DNA from: an uncultured Actinomyces sp.
GTDB lineage: Bacteria > Actinomycetota > Actinomycetes > Actinomycetales > Actinomycetaceae
Direction: 5' to 3'
Length of the DNA stretch: 8,914 bases
Assembly: GCA_900556405.1 (NCBI GenBank)
Contig: USPB01000080.1
Coordinates: 1-8,914 of the forward strand
Of the stretch, positions 1-6,397 are shown one piece after another (positions within the stretch are counted from its first letter, which is position 1; every line of letters begins with the position of its first letter). A program made the translations under genes and the position numbers. A model generated the notes under the pieces. That model was not told where the DNA came from, searched no databases, and worked only from the letters and a program-made list of their open reading frames with translations.

Positions 1-301
1 GGGAGCCGGCGGTGCGCAGCGTCTTGATGTCGTCGAGTTCGAGACCGAAGCCGGAGAGGTAGAGCTGGACGTACTGGGTCAGCGAGGAGTGGCCGGCCGA
101 GAGGATGAAACGATCGCGTCCGATCCAACGCGGGTCGGCAGGATCGACGTTCATGACCTTGTTGTAGAGGAGGTAGGCGGCAGGGGCGAGCGAGATCGCA
201 GTACCGGGGTGGCCCGATCCTGCCTGCTCGACGGCGTCGGCGGCGAGGAGCTTAGCGGTCTTGACCGCTTCGTCATCAATGTGATCCCAGTGAAGTGACA
301 C
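1..301 (-). CDS. tkt: Transketolase, N-terminal part (3' end outside the window)
   Basis: Transketolase is a thiamine-diphosphate enzyme that moves two-carbon ketol units between sugar phosphates in the non-oxidative pentose phosphate pathway in the cytoplasm. Reading the minus strand from a GTG at 301-299 gives 100 codons. They begin VSLHWDHIDD and contain SGHPG at residues 29-33, followed by an AP pair at 39-40, then GRDRFILSAGHSS at about 61-73. His31 and His71 align by position with the two N-terminal cofactor/substrate-site histidines of the family (26 and 66 in E. coli TktA). The GTG start is supported by GGAGA at 307-311, about 5 nt upstream. The rest of the protein, normally about 690-700 residues, lies beyond the left edge. 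The gene is divergent from xerD. Identification is secure; the reading frame has no breaks. Confidence 0.93.
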   Translation of the reverse strand, partial: MSLHWDHIDDEAVKTAKLLAADAVEQAGSGHPGTAISLAPAAYLLYNKVMNVDPADPRWIGRDRFILSAGHSSLTQYVQLYLSGFGLELDDIKTLRTAGS

Positions 302-320
302 GGTGGTCTCCAGGTGTTGG

Positions 321-336
321 GCCCCAGCGTTGGGGC
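321..336 (-). promoter_or_regulatory. Small hairpin in the tkt leader
   Basis: A perfect 6-bp GC-rich stem (GCCCCA / TGGGGC) with a 4-nt loop sits between the proposed tkt -10 and its ribosome binding site, about 10 nt upstream of the GGAGA. It has no U-run, so it is not an intrinsic terminator. It could affect mRNA stability or translation, or mean nothing. Confidence 0.3.
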
Positions 337-357
337 GGAAATGGTTTACCGCGTCAC

Positions 358-363
358 AGTCTA
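358..363 (-). promoter_or_regulatory. tkt: Candidate -10 element for tkt
   Basis: On the minus strand TAGACT (a TANNNT-type -10 hexamer) lies about 57 nt upstream of the tkt start, giving a leader of roughly 50 nt that includes the hairpin at 321-336. No good -35 hexamer is visible at normal spacing. The call rests on the -10 match and position only. Confidence 0.35.
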
Positions 364-369
364 GCGAAA

Positions 370-400
370 ATGTGCGAATGCCGATAGCGCTCACGCACAT
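370..400. promoter_or_regulatory. Dyad between the divergent tkt and xerD promoters
   Basis: ATGTGCG at 370-376 and CGCACAT at 394-400 are perfect 7-bp inverted arms separated by 17 bp. The element lies between the candidate -10 boxes of tkt (358-363, minus) and xerD (417-422, plus), covering where both -35 regions should be. This is a plausible operator position, but no regulator is known from the sequence. Confidence 0.3.
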
Positions 401-416
401 ATGTTGCACAGTCGCT

Positions 417-422
417 TACCCT
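417..422 (+). promoter_or_regulatory. xerD: Candidate -10 element, leaderless start of xerD
   Basis: TACCCT fits the actinobacterial TANNNT -10 pattern and ends exactly 6 nt before the xerD ATG at 429. No Shine-Dalgarno sequence precedes that ATG. Together these suggest transcription begins at or next to the A of the start codon, giving a leaderless mRNA. This would be the main promoter of the xerD-cmk gene cluster. No clear -35 is visible. Confidence 0.45.
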
Positions 423-428
423 GTCACC

Positions 429-1379
429 ATGACGTCTCTGGAAGCTCTCGTCCGCGACTGGGTGGATTATCTGCGCGTCGAAAAGGGGGCATCCGCGCAT
501 ACAGTTTCAAACTATCGCCGGGACGCCACCCGATACGCGTTTGACATGAAGGATCGTGGAAAGACCGATATCGGGGACGTCAGCGTGCGCGACATCGAGG
601 ACTACATGATGCGCCTGGCATCTGGAGCGGTCACGGGAAATCCTGCCGCCGCATCGTCCGTGGCACGGGCGTCGGCGGCGATCCGCGGGCTGCACAAGTA
701 CGCGCTGACCGAAGGAGTGGTCGCGACGGACGCGGCCGCTCAGCTGCATGCCCCGCGTCAGGGGCGTCATCTGCCCAAGGCTCTCTCCGTGGATGAGGTC
801 GGGCGTCTGCTCGATGCTGCTCACGCCGACGATTCACCGATCGGCCTCCGTGACGCTGCGTTGCTCGAGCTGCTGTATGCAACCGGGGCACGCGTCTCTG
901 AAGCGGTGTCCCTGAGTGCGGATGACCTCGATCTCGATGGCGACGTTCCCGTTGTGCGCCTGTTCGGCAAAGGACGTAAGGAAAGGATCGTTCCGGTCGG
1001 TTCTTTCGCCGTCGACGCGCTCCACGCATACGGGGTGCGTGCCCGACCGGCTTTGGCAGCACGAGGCAGGGGAGAGACGGCATTCTTTCTCAACTCACGC
1101 GGTGGTGCGCTGTCGCGACAGAGCGCATGGACAGCTATCCGACGCGCGGCGCAGGCCGCTGATCTGGGGGATCGTATCTCTCCGCATACGTTGCGGCACT
1201 CGTTCGCGACGCACCTACTTGAGGGGGGCGCGAGCGTACGCGAGGTTCAGGAGCTTCTCGGGCATGCGTCGGTCGCAACGACGCAGATCTACACCCAGGT
1301 GACTGCACAAGCGCTGCGTGAGGTTTTCACCCTGTCGCACCCGCGGGCGCGTGGCACCGACGCATCGGTGCGGTCATGA
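429..1379 (+). CDS. xerD: Tyrosine site-specific recombinase XerD
   Basis: A 316-residue tyrosine recombinase, the usual XerC/XerD size (about 300), that with a partner resolves chromosome dimers at the dif site during division. An N-terminal SAM-like DNA-binding domain (about residues 3-100, MTSLEALVRDW at the start) precedes the catalytic domain. All six catalytic positions are present: Arg155 in ATGARVSE, Lys181 in GKGRKERIVPVG, His253 and Arg256 in SPHTLRHSFATHLL, His279 in LLGHAS, and the nucleophile Tyr288 in TQIYTQV. The frame is open upstream to 303, but homology begins at the ATG at 429, so the shorter protein is chosen; a leaderless start fits. XerD rather than XerC is inferred from the parA-scpA-scpB neighbourhood. 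parA begins 14 nt downstream. Confidence 0.92.
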   Translation: MTSLEALVRDWVDYLRVEKGASAHTVSNYRRDATRYAFDMKDRGKTDIGDVSVRDIEDYMMRLASGAVTGNPAAASSVARASAAIRGLHKYALTEGVVATDAAAQLHAPRQGRHLPKALSVDEVGRLLDAAHADDSPIGLRDAALLELLYATGARVSEAVSLSADDLDLDGDVPVVRLFGKGRKERIVPVGSFAVDALHAYGVRARPALAARGRGETAFFLNSRGGALSRQSAWTAIRRAAQAADLGDRISPHTLRHSFATHLLEGGASVREVQELLGHASVATTQIYTQVTAQALREVFTLSHPRARGTDASVRS

Positions 1380-1381
1380 AT

Positions 1382-1387
1382 TAGGAT
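1382..1387 (+). promoter_or_regulatory. Candidate internal -10 element, possible leaderless start of parA
   Basis: TAGGAT matches TANNNT and, like the element before xerD, ends exactly 6 nt before the start codon (GTG at 1394). It lies just after the xerD stop. The same bases plus the G-run behind them could instead serve as a weak ribosome binding site in a read-through transcript. No convincing -35 is seen. Confidence 0.35.
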
Positions 1388-1393
1388 GGGGGC

Positions 1394-2257
1394 GTGACCA
1401 CGAACTCGCATCCTACGCTGACGCCCGACCTGCGCGAAGAGCCGGTCGATTTCCCTGTGCCCGCGCCGCTGTCGGGGCACGGTCCCGCTCGCGTGATCGC
1501 GATGTGCAATCAGAAGGGTGGCGTCGGCAAGACGACGACGACTATCAACTTGGGCGCCGCGCTGGCCGAGTACGGTCGACGGGTCTTGATCGTGGATTTC
1601 GATCCCCAGGGTGCCGCCTCCGTCGGCCTGGGCATTAATGCGCTCGACATGGAGCAGACGATTTACACGCTGCTCATGAACCCGAAGGCGGACGTCAAGG
1701 CGACGATCTGCCACACATCGACGGAAAACCTCGACATCATTCCAGCAAACATTGACCTGTCCGCGGCTGAAGTGCAGCTCGTCAATGAGGTGGCCCGCGA
1801 GAGCGCGCTGGCCCGCGTTCTGCGGCACGTCGAAGCCGATTACGATGTGGTTCTGATCGACTGTCAGCCGTCCCTCGGTTTGCTCGCGGTCAACGCGCTG
1901 ACCGCGGCTCATGGCGTGATCGTCCCGGTGGAGGCGGAGTTCTTTGCGCTGCGTGGCGTCGCGCTGCTCGTCGAGACCATCGAGACGGTGCGCGATCGTA
2001 TTAACCCGCGTCTCAAGATTGACGGCATCGTCGCCACGATGGTTGATTCGCGCACGCTGCATTCGCGCGAGGTCCTTCAGCGCCTGCAGGAGGCATTCGG
2101 CGACCTCGTGTTCGATACGCGCATCGGTCGTACCATCAAGTTCCCGGACGCGTCTGTGGCGACCGAGCCGATCACCTCCTATGCTCCCAACCACGCGGGC
2201 GCACACGCCTACCGTCGACTCGCGCGGGAAGTCATTGCCCGTGGTGACGCGGCCTGA
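1394..2257 (+). CDS. ParA/Soj-family chromosome-partitioning ATPase (orphan, beside scpAB)
   Basis: A 287-residue MinD/ParA-type P-loop ATPase. The deviant Walker A motif KGGVGKTT is at 41-48, with signature Lys41 and P-loop Lys46. Switch I/Walker A' VDFDPQG is at 67-73, and Walker B VLIDCQPS is at 153-160 with Asp156. About 32 proline-rich residues precede the ATPase fold. Family members dimerise on ATP and bind DNA non-specifically to position cargo. No parB follows, so this is the second ParA-like protein found beside scpA in actinobacteria (Rv1708 in M. tuberculosis occupies the same slot), not the parAB pair near the origin. The start is GTG at 1394, 14 nt after xerD. The 3' end overlaps scpA by 17 bp, which implies translational coupling. 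Its exact role is not established. Confidence 0.9.
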   Translation: MTTNSHPTLTPDLREEPVDFPVPAPLSGHGPARVIAMCNQKGGVGKTTTTINLGAALAEYGRRVLIVDFDPQGAASVGLGINALDMEQTIYTLLMNPKADVKATICHTSTENLDIIPANIDLSAAEVQLVNEVARESALARVLRHVEADYDVVLIDCQPSLGLLAVNALTAAHGVIVPVEAEFFALRGVALLVETIETVRDRINPRLKIDGIVATMVDSRTLHSREVLQRLQEAFGDLVFDTRIGRTIKFPDASVATEPITSYAPNHAGAHAYRRLAREVIARGDAA

Positions 2258-3119
2258 GAGTCTCGAGATCCAGGGGGAGTTTGACCTTTTCGCGGTCTCG
2301 CTCCCGGTTTTTGAAGGCCCCTTCGATCTTCTCCTGTCGCTGATCGCCCGCAAGAAACTTGACATCACGGAGGTTGCACTCGCCCAGGTGACCGACGAGT
2401 TCATCGCTTTCATGCAGGCGTCTCCGGACTTATCTCGTACGACGGAGTTCCTGGTTGTGGCAGCGACACTGCTCGACATGAAGGCGTCTCACCTGCTGCC
2501 GGTTATCGACGAGGAGGACAGTGCCTCGCAGGCCGATCTGGAGGCCCGTGATCTGCTCTTTTCCCGGCTCCTTCAGTATCGCGCGTTCAAGGAAGCAGCG
2601 AAATACCTTGATCAGCGGATGGGGGAGTACAGCTCGTACGTCGCCAGGGATGTGCCCCTGGAGGCGCATTTCGCAACGCTTCTTCCCGAGCTGCGTTGGT
2701 TGACAACGCCCGAGGACCTCGCTCGTCTCGCCGCCGATGCGTTATCTGCCGCAACGCCGACGGTGCAGGTCACTCACTTGCATGATCCCGTTGTGCCCGT
2801 GCGCGAGCAGGCACTCCTCGTCAGTGCGATGCTCGCGCAAGCGGGTTCTATGACCTTCCACGAACTCGTTGAGGATGCTGCCACGCGTGCCGTGGTCGTT
2901 TCGCGTTTCCTCGCCCTGCTGGAGCTCTATCGGCGTGGCGCCGTCGAATTCGATCAGGAGAACGCGCTCGGGGCGCTCACGATTTACTGGACTGGCACAC
3001 AGGGCCGCATCGATATCGACGTGGATGACTACTCGGGAGCGGGCGACGAAGACCTTGCCCCGGCCTCGTTGAACAGCGCCATACGATCTGACGGCGAAGG
3101 AGATAACGCTGATGAGTGA
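2241..3119 (+). CDS. scpA: Segregation and condensation protein A (kleisin)
   Basis: ScpA is the kleisin that bridges the two heads of the Smc dimer and recruits ScpB, forming the bacterial condensin that compacts and separates sister chromosomes. The N-terminal Smc-binding region begins with the family signature FEGPFDLLLSLI at residues 24-35, followed by KKLDITEVALAQVTDEF. The C-terminal winged-helix region is at about 215-250 (VSRFLALLELYRRGAVEFDQ). An acidic tail of about 40 residues follows. The length of 292 is slightly above the usual 240-270. The frame is open far upstream inside parA, but homology supports a start near residue FDLF. GTG 2241 is preferred over GTG 2244 because GGGAAG lies at 2226-2231. 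It overlaps parA by 17 bp and scpB by 8 bp. Confidence 0.92.
   Translation: MVTRPESLEIQGEFDLFAVSLPVFEGPFDLLLSLIARKKLDITEVALAQVTDEFIAFMQASPDLSRTTEFLVVAATLLDMKASHLLPVIDEEDSASQADLEARDLLFSRLLQYRAFKEAAKYLDQRMGEYSSYVARDVPLEAHFATLLPELRWLTTPEDLARLAADALSAATPTVQVTHLHDPVVPVREQALLVSAMLAQAGSMTFHELVEDAATRAVVVSRFLALLELYRRGAVEFDQENALGALTIYWTGTQGRIDIDVDDYSGAGDEDLAPASLNSAIRSDGEGDNADE
3097..3102 (+). promoter_or_regulatory. scpB: Strong ribosome binding site of scpB
   Basis: AAGGAG lies 9 nt before the ATG at 3112, inside the last codons of scpA. It fixes the scpB start despite the 8-bp overlap and a competing out-of-frame ATG four bases downstream at 3116. Confidence 0.7.
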
Positions 3120-3672
3120 GCACTTGCTGCGCGGCCCCATCGAGGCAATCCTCATGGTGGCATCGGAGCCGGTTGACGCATCCGAGCTCGCCGACGTCCT
3201 CGGCGTCAGTGCTGACGATATTGAGGCCGAACTGCGCGCGCTTGCCTCCGAGTACCTGGGCGAAAGGCAGGACCGCCCGCGCGGTTTTGAGCTACGCGAG
3301 GTGGCGGGTGGCTGGCGCATCTATTCCGCTCGCGCATACGCCGACGTCGTCGGCCGTTTCGTCGTCGGATCGTCTCACGCCCGCCTGTCGCAGGCTGCCC
3401 TGGAAACGTTGGCCGTGATTGCCTACCGCCAGCCCATTTCACGGACTCGGATCTCCCGTATCCGCGGGGTCAACGTGGATGGTGTCGTGCGCACCCTCAT
3501 GGCTCGAGGCCTTGTAGAAGAGACGGGGCTGACACCCTCCGGTGCGCGCCTGTACGGGACGACCGGCGAATTTCTTGAGAAAATGGGATTAACGAGCCTG
3601 TCGGAGCTGGTACCGTTGGCACCCTACCTGCCAGACGCCGACGCGCTGGATGAATTGGAGGAAGAACTATGA
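3112..3672 (+). CDS. scpB: Segregation and condensation protein B
   Basis: ScpB (186 residues, normal size) forms a dimer of tandem winged-helix domains that binds ScpA in the Smc-ScpAB condensin. The N-terminal wing starts LLRGPIEAILMVASEPVDASELADVLG in segments at about residues 5-31. The hallmark stretch between the wings includes LETLAVIAYRQPISR at about 97-111, then RIRGVNVDGVVRTL, GLVEETG, and a family-typical GTTGEFLEKMGL near residue 150. The tail is acidic (DELEEEL). The start has a good Shine-Dalgarno and overlaps scpA, so ScpA and ScpB are likely made together in fixed ratio. The stop overlaps the next ATG (ATGA). Confidence 0.94.
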   Translation: MSEHLLRGPIEAILMVASEPVDASELADVLGVSADDIEAELRALASEYLGERQDRPRGFELREVAGGWRIYSARAYADVVGRFVVGSSHARLSQAALETLAVIAYRQPISRTRISRIRGVNVDGVVRTLMARGLVEETGLTPSGARLYGTTGEFLEKMGLTSLSELVPLAPYLPDADALDELEEEL

Positions 3673-4418
3673 GGGCTAACCCCTACACCGAGGGTGGAGT
3701 GCGCCTGCAGAAGGTGCTCGCCCAGGCCGGCGTCGCATCCAGGCGCGCATCCGAACAGATGATCGCCGACGGTCGCGTGAGCGTCGACGGCACCGTTGTG
3801 CGCAGCCAGGGCGTGCGTGTTGACCCCGCGAAGCAGGTCATTCACGTGGATGGTGAGCGCCTGATCCTCGACGAGACCAAGCACATCGTCCTGGCGGTCA
3901 ACAAGCCGATCGGCACCGTGTCGACGATGAGTGACCCGGAGGGCCGTCCCACGATCGCCGATCTGATTGCAGACTACCCGGAGCGTCTGTACCACGTCGG
4001 TCGCCTCGACATCGACACCTCCGGCCTCCTCCTGCTGACCAACGATGGTGAGCTGGCGAATCGCCTGACTCACCCGTCCTATGAGATTCGCAAGACCTAC
4101 GTGGCGCGTCTGCACGGCGAGGTGAAGCCGGGCGTCAAGCGTTCCCTGATGAACGGAATTGAGCTGGAGGACGGTCCGATCAAGGTTGATTCCTTCCGCA
4201 TCGTCGATACCTACGGCGACATCACGACCGTTGAGATCGTTGTGCATGAGGGTCGTAACCGCCTCGTGCGCCGCATGATGGAGGCCGTCGGATACCCGGT
4301 GCGTGAGCTCGTTCGTACGGGCTTCGGCCCTATCACGCTTGACCATCTCAAGCAGGGGACGACTCGACGCGTCAAGGGCAACGCACTGACTGCGCTGTAC
4401 GGAGCCGTCGGGCTGTGA
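3669..4418 (+). CDS. rluB: 23S rRNA pseudouridine synthase, RsuA/RluB family
   Basis: This 249-residue protein isomerises uridine to pseudouridine in rRNA; family members in this genomic position are RluB-like and act on helix 89 of 23S rRNA (position 2605 in E. coli). An S4 RNA-binding domain occupies about residues 11-60 (RLQKVLAQAGVASRRASEQ). The catalytic domain follows: VNKPIG at 78-82, then GRLDIDTSGLLLLTNDGEL at 111-129 with the catalytic Asp114, RKTYVA at 141-146, and EGRNRLVRRMMEAVGYPV at 194-211. Substrate assignment to RluB rather than RsuA or RluE rests on similarity pattern and on the scpB neighbour, so it is an inference. It overlaps scpB by 4 bp (ATGA) and tyrA by 4 bp (GTGA). 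Confidence 0.9.
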   Translation: MRANPYTEGGVRLQKVLAQAGVASRRASEQMIADGRVSVDGTVVRSQGVRVDPAKQVIHVDGERLILDETKHIVLAVNKPIGTVSTMSDPEGRPTIADLIADYPERLYHVGRLDIDTSGLLLLTNDGELANRLTHPSYEIRKTYVARLHGEVKPGVKRSLMNGIELEDGPIKVDSFRIVDTYGDITTVEIVVHEGRNRLVRRMMEAVGYPVRELVRTGFGPITLDHLKQGTTRRVKGNALTALYGAVGL

Positions 4419-5629
4419 GTGGCGAGAGCGGGTCGCTCGGGCAGCGAGTCGTATCGACTATCGGTCCGGTTCTCATCATCGGCTCGGGTTTGCTCGGTGC
4501 GTCGTTTGGCCTTGCGCTGCGGGCCGGGGGAGTGCGCGTCTACCTGGAGGATGCCTCCCCCACGTCGCTACGCTTGGCCTGCGATGTCGGTGCGGGTGAG
4601 GCGTTTGGTGACGTCCTCGCCGAGGCCGGGGTGTGTAGCTCCGGGTGCGGCTCGGATCGGCTTGGCTACGAGGCTCCACGTCTCGTCATCGTCGCAACAC
4701 CTGCGGATGTCGCCGACCGCATCATCGTCGAGTCGTTGCTGCGTTTCCCCGATGCGATTGTCACCGACGTTGCGTCGGTGAAGGACGCTGTCGTTGCCGA
4801 TGTTCTCTCTGGCTTGCGCTCTGAGGGCTGTCTTGACGCGGCGTCGCGCTACGTCGGCTCCCACCCGATGGCGGGTCGCGAGCGCAGCGGAGCCGGGGCT
4901 GCCGATGCGGACCTGTTCTACGGACGCCCGTGGGTGATCGTCGCTCACGAGACAACGTGGCCGCGCGCGGTGCTGGCTGCGCGAGCGTTGGCGACGGACG
5001 TTGGAGCTGTACCGCTCGAGATGAACGCTGGAACGCACGATCATGCGGTTGCCCTCGTGTCGCATGTCCCGCAACTTGTGTCGTCGATGCTCGCCGCACG
5101 CCTTGTCGATGCTCCTGCCCAGGCTCTCGGCCTGGCCGGTCAGGGATTGCGCGATACTGCGCGTATCGCGGGCTCTGACCCTCGTCTCTGGACTGCCATT
5201 TTGGCGGGCAACGCAGGGCCCGTCGCATCGATTCTGCGCGATCTGAGAGGCGATCTTGATGACCTTCTCACGCACCTGGATGCTGCCGCCGACTTGGGGC
5301 CGCTACGCGGTGGGAGCGTTGGGGCCATCAACCGCGTCATGACCGCTGGCAACCAGGGGGTGTCCCGCATTCCCGGTAAGCACGGCGGCGCTCCGTCGCG
5401 CTATGCGGAAATTGAGGTTCTCATTCCCGACGAGCCGGGCGCGCTTGGGCGACTCTTTAGCGAGCTCGGTGAGTCTGGCATCAATATTGAGGACCTCGTC
5501 CTTGAACATTCGGCGGGTGCACAGGCTGGTGTTGCCCGTGTCATGATCGACCCTGCGGTTTCCGACCGCTGCGTCGCAGACCTGCAGGAGCGGGGCTGGC
5601 GACTCATCACCCACTCAACACCTCGATGA
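4415..5629 (+). CDS. tyrA: Prephenate dehydrogenase with C-terminal ACT domain
   Basis: It oxidatively decarboxylates prephenate to 4-hydroxyphenylpyruvate using NAD, the committed step to tyrosine. The 404-residue protein has a Rossmann motif GSGLLGASFGLAL at 23-35, VIVATPADV at 91-99, TDVASVK at 117-123, GSHPMAGRERSG at 148-159 with probable catalytic His150, and a helical domain with SHVPQLVSSM at 216-225. An ACT domain at about 331-400 (AEIEVLIPDEPGALGRLFSEL) normally gives feedback inhibition by an aromatic amino acid. No chorismate mutase domain is fused. The GTG start overlaps the rluB stop (GTGA). A stretch at about 67-88 carrying two cysteines looks longer than in typical relatives. 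Arogenate as an alternative substrate cannot be excluded. Confidence 0.9.
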   Translation: MSGESGSLGQRVVSTIGPVLIIGSGLLGASFGLALRAGGVRVYLEDASPTSLRLACDVGAGEAFGDVLAEAGVCSSGCGSDRLGYEAPRLVIVATPADVADRIIVESLLRFPDAIVTDVASVKDAVVADVLSGLRSEGCLDAASRYVGSHPMAGRERSGAGAADADLFYGRPWVIVAHETTWPRAVLAARALATDVGAVPLEMNAGTHDHAVALVSHVPQLVSSMLAARLVDAPAQALGLAGQGLRDTARIAGSDPRLWTAILAGNAGPVASILRDLRGDLDDLLTHLDAAADLGPLRGGSVGAINRVMTAGNQGVSRIPGKHGGAPSRYAEIEVLIPDEPGALGRLFSELGESGINIEDLVLEHSAGAQAGVARVMIDPAVSDRCVADLQERGWRLITHSTPR

Positions 5630-5633
5630 GGAG
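5629..5633 (+). promoter_or_regulatory. cmk: Ribosome binding site of cmk
   Basis: AGGAG overlaps the tyrA stop codon and stands 9 nt before ATG 5643. This favours that start over the in-frame ATG at 5655, and the ATG at 5635 is out of frame. Confidence 0.6.
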
Positions 5634-5642
5634 AATGCAGCA

Positions 5643-6374
5643 ATGAACGACTCGATGCGTCAGGACGCCATTTCGCGCGTCGGTATCACGATCGCTATCG
5701 ACGGCCCGGCGGGTTCGGGCAAGTCCACGGTCTCGAAGGCTCTGGCAGCGAGGCTTGGCATCGGATATCTCGACACGGGCGCGATGTACCGTGCGCTCAC
5801 GTGGTACTGCCTGGATCGCGGCATCGATCTGGCTGACAAAACCGCAGTAGCGGGCGCGGCACACGAGATGCCGCTGCGCTTGGTCTCTGACCCGTCGGAT
5901 CCGCACGTGTGGGTGGGGGAGCGTGAGATTACTCAGGAGATCCGTGAACCGCGCATCGCGCTGGAGATCAAGCATGTGTCGACGAATCTTGACGTGCGTG
6001 CGTGGATGGCGGCGGAACAGCGCAGGCGCATGATGGAGGCCCGAGAGCAAGGCTCCGGGATGATTGCGGAGGGACGTGACATCACGACCGTGGTCTGCCC
6101 TGACGCTGACGTGCGTATCCTTCTGCTCGCCGATCAGGAGGCGCGTCTACGCCGCCGCACGCTCGAACTCTATGGTGATGCGACCGAGGAACACATGGAG
6201 ATTGTGCGCGCTCAGGTAGAGGGACGCGACAAGGCGGACTCCGCAGTATCAGAGTTCATGGTCGCGGCACCCGGCGTCGCGACTGTCGATTCCACGGGTC
6301 TCGATATCGAGGGTGTGTGCGAGGCTGTTCTCGCCTACGTCGATGAGGACCTGGTGCGCCGCGACGCTCAGTAA
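5643..6374 (+). CDS. cmk: Cytidylate (CMP/dCMP) kinase
   Basis: It phosphorylates CMP and dCMP with ATP to the diphosphates, feeding nucleotide recycling and DNA synthesis. The 243-residue protein has the P-loop GPAGSGKST at 21-29, the CMP-site signature LDTGAMYRALTW at 43-54, the conserved ISxEIR-like segment ITQEIREPRIALEIKHVS at about 96-113, EGRDITTVVCPDADV at 143-157 and LADQEARLRRR near 162-172. It begins 13 nt after tyrA with its Shine-Dalgarno in the tyrA stop. It is the last plus-strand gene of the cluster, only 23 bp from the end of a convergent gene, with no recognisable terminator between. In many actinobacteria der (EngA GTPase) follows cmk; here it does not. Confidence 0.95.
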   Translation: MNDSMRQDAISRVGITIAIDGPAGSGKSTVSKALAARLGIGYLDTGAMYRALTWYCLDRGIDLADKTAVAGAAHEMPLRLVSDPSDPHVWVGEREITQEIREPRIALEIKHVSTNLDVRAWMAAEQRRRMMEAREQGSGMIAEGRDITTVVCPDADVRILLLADQEARLRRRTLELYGDATEEHMEIVRAQVEGRDKADSAVSEFMVAAPGVATVDSTGLDIEGVCEAVLAYVDEDLVRRDAQ

Positions 6375-6397
6375 TACGCGCACACTCATGTTCTGCG

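Noticed and set aside
89..298. A 69-codon plus-strand frame at the left edge
   Set aside because: It is the antisense shadow of the transketolase gene, whose cofactor motifs are clear on the other strand.
303..428. A 42-residue N-terminal extension of XerD
   Set aside because: The extension runs through the divergent promoter region and has no homology to the family. The ATG at 429 gives the normal XerD length.
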